From an uncultured Cellulomonadaceae bacterium (GTDB lineage: Bacteria; Actinomycetota; Actinomycetes; Actinomycetales; Cellulomonadaceae): a stretch of 64,000 nucleotides of DNA. Shown in pieces: positions 60,858-64,000 of the stretch. Positions within the stretch are counted from its first letter, which is position 1. Every line of letters starts with the position of its first letter. The translations under genes and the position numbers were made by a program. The stretch lies in assembly GCA_947495165.1 (NCBI GenBank), contig CANLXM010000001.1:310001-374000 (forward strand), in the 5' to 3' direction. The notes below the pieces were generated by a model. It saw nothing but the letters and a program-made list of their open reading frames with translations, ran no database searches and was not told the DNA's origin.

Positions 60858-61894
60858 GGGTCGCGGTGGTCGGCGGCTCCGGCAACGTCGGCACCGCGCT
60901 CATGCGTGCGCTGCTCGTCGCCCCCGAGGTCACGTCCGTGCTGGGGATCTCCCGGCGGGTGCCCACGGGAGAGCCCTACGCGAGCGCGGACTGGGCCTCG
61001 TTCGACATCGGTCAGCCCGCGGACAGCGACGCGGACGAGCAGCGGATGGTCGACGAGCTCGCGCAGCACCTCGCGGGCGTCGACGCCGTCGTCCACCTCG
61101 CGTGGCTCATCCAGCCCAACCGCGACCGCGACCTCCTGCGGCGCACCAACGTGGACGGCACGGACCGGGTCGTGCGGGCGAGCGCACTCGCTGGCGTACG
61201 ACAGATCGTGGTCGCCAGCTCGGTGGGCGCGTACGCGCCCGTGCACGACGACGCGCCGCGCCGCGAGGACCACGCCACCGGTGGCGTGCCGACCTCCCAC
61301 TACAGCGTCGACAAGGCCGCACAGGAGCGGGTGCTCGACCTGTTCGAGTCCGAGCACCCGGAGATCCGGGTCGCACGGATGCGTCCGGGCCTGATCTTCC
61401 AGTCGGACGCCGGCGCGGAGATCCACCGCTACTTCCTCGGCCCGCTCGTGCCGCGCGCGCTGCTCAAGCCCGGGGCGCTTCCCGTCATGCCCTGGCCCCG
61501 CGGGTTCCGCCTGCAGGCGGTGCATGCGGACGACATGGCGCAGGCCTACCTGCTCGCTGTGCTCAAGCGGGCGTCGGGGGCGTTCAACATCGCTGCGGAC
61601 GACGTGCTCTGGGGCAGGGACGTCGCGAAGGTCGCGGCAGGCGGCGGGCCCCTCGTGCCGGTGCCGCCCGGCGTCGTGCGGACTCTCCTGGCGCTCGCGT
61701 ACGCAGCGCACCTGGTCCCGGTCGATCCCGGCTGGCTCGACATGGGTGCGGGTGCGCCCCTCATGGACACCTCGCGTGCCAAGGAGGTCCTCGGATGGCG
61801 CCCCACCCACACCGCGGCCGGCGCGATGGCTTCCCTCATGGCCGGCATCGCGAGCGGCAAGGGCACCGCGAGCGCTCCGATGCGTCCGTCCTGA
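60854..61894 (+). CDS. NAD-dependent epimerase/dehydratase family protein
   Basis: 346 residues. VAVVGGSGNVGTALMRALL is the extended-SDR nucleotide motif; VVHLAWLIQP, VVASSVGAYAP and the YSVDKA (Y-x3-K) catalytic pair follow. It probably reduces or epimerises a sugar or small carbonyl compound. GTG 60854 overlaps the alcohol dehydrogenase stop by 4 bp, so the two redox enzymes are co-expressed. Confidence 0.9.
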   Translation: MRVAVVGGSGNVGTALMRALLVAPEVTSVLGISRRVPTGEPYASADWASFDIGQPADSDADEQRMVDELAQHLAGVDAVVHLAWLIQPNRDRDLLRRTNVDGTDRVVRASALAGVRQIVVASSVGAYAPVHDDAPRREDHATGGVPTSHYSVDKAAQERVLDLFESEHPEIRVARMRPGLIFQSDAGAEIHRYFLGPLVPRALLKPGALPVMPWPRGFRLQAVHADDMAQAYLLAVLKRASGAFNIAADDVLWGRDVAKVAAGGGPLVPVPPGVVRTLLALAYAAHLVPVDPGWLDMGAGAPLMDTSRAKEVLGWRPTHTAAGAMASLMAGIASGKGTASAPMRPS

Positions 61895-61921
61895 GCGGAC
61901 TGGCGGGGCCGCGCTGAAGGG

Positions 61922-61948
61922 TTGGCACTCGCGGCATGAGAGTGCTAA
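61922..61948 (+). promoter_or_regulatory. CIRCE operator (HrcA binding site)
   Basis: TTGGCACTC, 9 nt, GAGTGCTAA: one mismatch from the CIRCE consensus TTAGCACTC-N9-GAGTGCTAA. It lies 92 bp before the Hsp20 start, so heat induction by HrcA derepression is expected. Confidence 0.9.
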
Positions 61949-62039
61949 AACATTGCTGTAGCCACCGTGCCGCACAGAGTCGGCACGGGCTCGGCGCCCG
62001 GGAGGGCCGGGCGCCACGTCATGGTGGAGGTGAGGCAGC

Positions 62040-62480
62040 ATGGCTACCGCAGCGACATGGGACCCGATCCAGGAGATGGACAGGCGCGTCGGTTCGATGC
62101 TCGGATCGCCGCGCCCGCAGGCGGGCATGCCGATGGATCTGTTCCGCACCGGAGACCACTACGTCCTGAACGTCGACCTGCCTGGCGTGGACCCGGGCAC
62201 GATCGACGTCTCGGTCGAGGATCGCACGTTGACGATCCGTGCTGAGCGCTCCGCGCGCACCGGCGCGGAGGCGCAGTGGCTCCTGCGGGAGCGTCCGAGC
62301 GGGACGTACGCCCGCCAGCTGACGGTGGGCCGTGGTCTCGCGCTCGACAAGATCTCTGCGACCTACCGCGACGGCGTGCTGGCACTGAGCATCCCGGTCG
62401 CGGAGGAGGCCAAGCCGCGCAGGATCGAGGTCGCGCACGAGGGCGAGTCCCCGCGGATCGAGCAGGCGACAGCGGGCTGA
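62040..62480 (+). CDS. Hsp20-family small heat shock protein
   Basis: 146 residues. The alpha-crystallin domain runs from MDLFRTGDHYVLNVDLPGVDPGTIDVSVEDRTLTIRAER to the conserved A-x-Y-x-N/D-G-V-L block ATYRDGVLALSIPV, with a short N-terminus. The C-terminal I-x-I motif is weak. An ATP-independent holdase. GGTGGAGGTGAGG precedes ATG 62040, and a CIRCE operator is upstream. A perfect 16-bp hairpin follows. Confidence 0.95.
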   Translation: MATAATWDPIQEMDRRVGSMLGSPRPQAGMPMDLFRTGDHYVLNVDLPGVDPGTIDVSVEDRTLTIRAERSARTGAEAQWLLRERPSGTYARQLTVGRGLALDKISATYRDGVLALSIPVAEEAKPRRIEVAHEGESPRIEQATAG

Positions 62481-62496
62481 CCTTGTCCCGCAGCCG

Positions 62497-62532
62497 CCGA
62501 GGGCCCCGTCGAGACGTCGACGGGGCCCTCGG
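62497..62532. terminator. Bidirectional terminator
   Basis: Perfect 16-bp stem (CCGAGGGCCCCGTCGA and its complement) with loop GACG, between the convergent Hsp20 and HExxH-protein genes. Confidence 0.85.
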
Positions 62533-62553
62533 TCGTCGTGCGGTGCGCTCGGG

Positions 62554-63549
62554 TCAGCGGCGCCAGCGCCAGGTCAGGCTCGGGTTCTGGTGCTTGGTGC
62601 CGTAGCCCTTCCACATGCTCTTGGCGTTCTTGAGCCGCGTGCCGGAGCAGCTCTTGGTGTAGACCATCTGGCTCTTGTCGCGCGTGATGGCGTACGCCAT
62701 GCAGTCCGCCTGCTGCTCCTGCGGCTCCGCGGCGCCCTTGCGGAACACCTTGGCCGCGCGGGCCGTCGTCTTCTCGTACGTCGTGATGCTCTTGACGATG
62801 GGGCGGGCCTGGACGATGTGTGCGCACTCGTGGATCGCGATGTGCTTGAGCGACGCGCCGGTCAGACCGCTCCGGAGCTCGATGGTCTGCTTCCAGCTGG
62901 CCTTCGAGCTCGACTTGAAGCTCCAGCGGGTCCACGCCATCCCTGCCGCCCACTCCCCAGCGCGCACGTTGGGGGTGTCGATGAAGATGGGCGTCGAGGG
63001 GCACCAGCGCTTCATGTGGGCACGCGCCTGCGCGATGTACCGCTTGTGCTTGGCGTAGTCGGACTGGAAGACGCGGACCTTCTTGCTCACGATCCGCTTG
63101 TTGGCGGAGGACTTCGACATGACGACGCGGTACTTGTAGGCGCCGGCCTTCGCGGGCACCCGGAGCTTGACCGTGCGCGCGCCGACAGCCCGCGGGGCGC
63201 GCGTCTTGGTGACCGTGCGCCACTTGCCCTTCGAGTAGCGCTGGAGCGAGAGCAGCTGGCGCTTGCCGTTGGTCACGCGGACCTTCACGTAGGTCCTCTT
63301 GTGGGTCGAGGCCAGCTTCTCGTAGCTCGTGAGCTTCATGGAGGACCGGGCGCGTGCCGTGGCGAGCGGTGCCCCCTTCGCGTCCTGCGGGGCGACGGAC
63401 GCGGGCGCCGCGGCGGGAGCCGTGCGAGCCGGGACCGTGGCAGCCCGGGCCGCACCTGGCGACGCGCTGGCCGGTGCGGCGAGGGGCAGCGCGAGCGCTG
63501 CCGAGATGACGGCGACAAGGATCGCGCGCCGACGGCGGGTGGTGATCAT
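62554..63549 (-). CDS. Secreted protein with HExxH metallopeptidase-like motif
   Basis: 331 residues. A signal peptide (RAILVAVISAALALPLAAPASAS) and Ala/Pro linker lead to a beta-rich region (YVKVRVTNGKRQLLSLQRYS, GAYKYRVVMSK), then a helical domain with HECAH at 240-244 and EQQADCMAY at 278-286. HExxH plus a downstream E-x2-A-D-C is the pattern of YpfJ-type zinc peptidases, so E278 could be the third ligand. Two or more cysteines may form disulphides. AGGAG lies before ATG 63549. Exact family unknown; activity is inferred. Confidence 0.72.
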   Translation of the reverse strand: MITTRRRRAILVAVISAALALPLAAPASASPGAARAATVPARTAPAAAPASVAPQDAKGAPLATARARSSMKLTSYEKLASTHKRTYVKVRVTNGKRQLLSLQRYSKGKWRTVTKTRAPRAVGARTVKLRVPAKAGAYKYRVVMSKSSANKRIVSKKVRVFQSDYAKHKRYIAQARAHMKRWCPSTPIFIDTPNVRAGEWAAGMAWTRWSFKSSSKASWKQTIELRSGLTGASLKHIAIHECAHIVQARPIVKSITTYEKTTARAAKVFRKGAAEPQEQQADCMAYAITRDKSQMVYTKSCSGTRLKNAKSMWKGYGTKHQNPSLTWRWRR

Positions 63550-63656
63550 GATGCTCCTAGCGCCTGTGGCGCGGTCCCGTGATGCGCCTCGCGCGCGTCC
63601 CCTGGGGGTGATCCTAGGTGCCAGGACGCAATTGCGCACAGGGGGCGCAGAACGGA

Positions 63657-63674
63657 TAGTTGACGTTTCAACTA
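63657..63674. promoter_or_regulatory. MarR-type operator before the VOC gene
   Basis: TAGTTGA-CGTT-TCAACTA is a perfect 7+4+7 dyad overlapping TAAAGT (63673-63678), a likely -10. The TTGA..TCAA half-sites are typical of MarR regulators of ring-cleavage or glyoxalase genes; no such regulator is nearby in this window. Confidence 0.6.
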
Positions 63675-63727
63675 AAGTAGGAGACCCTCGAGGGAGCGCC
63701 AGGTGGCGCCACCAGGAAGGAGTCACC

Positions 63728-64000
63728 ATGAGCCGAGACATGATCACCGCGGGGCGCGCCCCCGCCGAGGCGACCCACGCCGACGCCGCCGAGGCGATCG
63801 CGGCGCGCACCGCGATGGACGCGGTGACGCTCTACGTGCGTGACATCGATGCCATGGTGCGCTTCTACACGCACGTGATCGCGCTCGACGTCCTTGCCCG
63901 TGACGCGCAGGACGGCAGGCCGGCGCTCGTCGTGCTCGGACGTGGCGAGACTCCCCTGGTCGCGCTCCGCGAGGCCCGTGGCCTCCCCCCGCGCGACCCG
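63728..64000 (+). CDS. Glyoxalase/ring-cleavage dioxygenase (VOC) family protein, cut by window end
   Basis: 91 residues visible; the rest lies outside. MDAVTLYVRDIDAMVRFYTHVIALDVLARD is the first strand-helix of a VOC (vicinal oxygen chelate) fold, as in CatE-type catechol dioxygenases. GAAGGAG lies before ATG 63728. A perfect dyad resembling a MarR operator overlaps its promoter. Substrate unknown. Confidence 0.8.
   Translation, partial: MSRDMITAGRAPAEATHADAAEAIAARTAMDAVTLYVRDIDAMVRFYTHVIALDVLARDAQDGRPALVVLGRGETPLVALREARGLPPRDP

Overview
This is a chromosomal window from a high-GC Gram-positive bacterium. The conservon (cvnA-D), leaderless promoters, DUF2804/DUF5926-type proteins, a DivIVA-domain protein and CUT1 sugar transporters without their own ATPase all point to Actinomycetota. 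A cellulose- or plant-polymer-degrading member of the Micrococcales (Cellulomonas-like) is the best guess, but that is inference from gene content. Genes are densely packed on both strands, many start codons overlap the preceding stop (ATGA, GTGA, TTGA), and no gene-free stretch exceeds about 300 bases.

Layout. 1-8.2 kb: end of an unidentified gene, an amino-acid permease, an NYN-domain RNase-like protein, the SbcCD nuclease pair and a secreted or membrane-anchored HNH-type nuclease. 8.2-17.0 kb: a galactoside-use cassette (LacI regulator; divergent operon of GH42 beta-galactosidase, two permeases, a binding lipoprotein and GH36 alpha-galactosidase). It is bracketed by two near-identical 59-bp palindromes and has a perfect 28-bp operator-like palindrome in its promoter. 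17-29.5 kb: DUF2804, VIT-type metal transporter, YtxH-like protein, TetR plus a DUF5692-like membrane protein, MFS exporters, a MarR/EamA divergent pair, DivIVA and CBS proteins, DUF2231, a second APC permease and a small GNAT protein. 29.5-38.7 kb: phosphoglucomutase, DUF5926, a GT2 glycosyltransferase, a large phosphatase-fold membrane protein coupled to a lipid kinase, seryl-tRNA synthetase and a HAD phosphatase. 38.7-43.4 kb: a second LacI and an alpha-glucoside-type ABC importer. 43.4-53.5 kb: an EamA transporter, a quinone oxidoreductase, the conservon with an unusually long histidine kinase, a PIN protein, tRNA-Ser(TGA) and a ThrE-type exporter. 53.5-56.2 kb: tRNA-Ser(GCT), tRNA-Arg(ACG), a deleted remnant of a restriction-modification methylase and an LPXTG-anchored surface protein; this is the most accessory-looking part. 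56.2-64 kb: CDP-alcohol phosphatidyltransferase, glutamine amidotransferase, YihY/BrkB membrane protein, cold-shock protein, alcohol dehydrogenase, NAD-dependent epimerase, Hsp20 under a CIRCE operator, a secreted HExxH protein and a cut-off glyoxalase-family gene.

How the parts work together. The two sugar loci import galactosides and alpha-glucosides; both lack an ATP-binding subunit and must borrow one from elsewhere. Phosphoglucomutase sits downstream of such sugar catabolism. Regulation is legible in many places: LacI, TetR, MarR and HrcA-type operators, a recurring leaderless -10 hexamer placed 6-7 nt before the start codon, and stem-loop terminators, several of them two-tier palindromes between converging genes.
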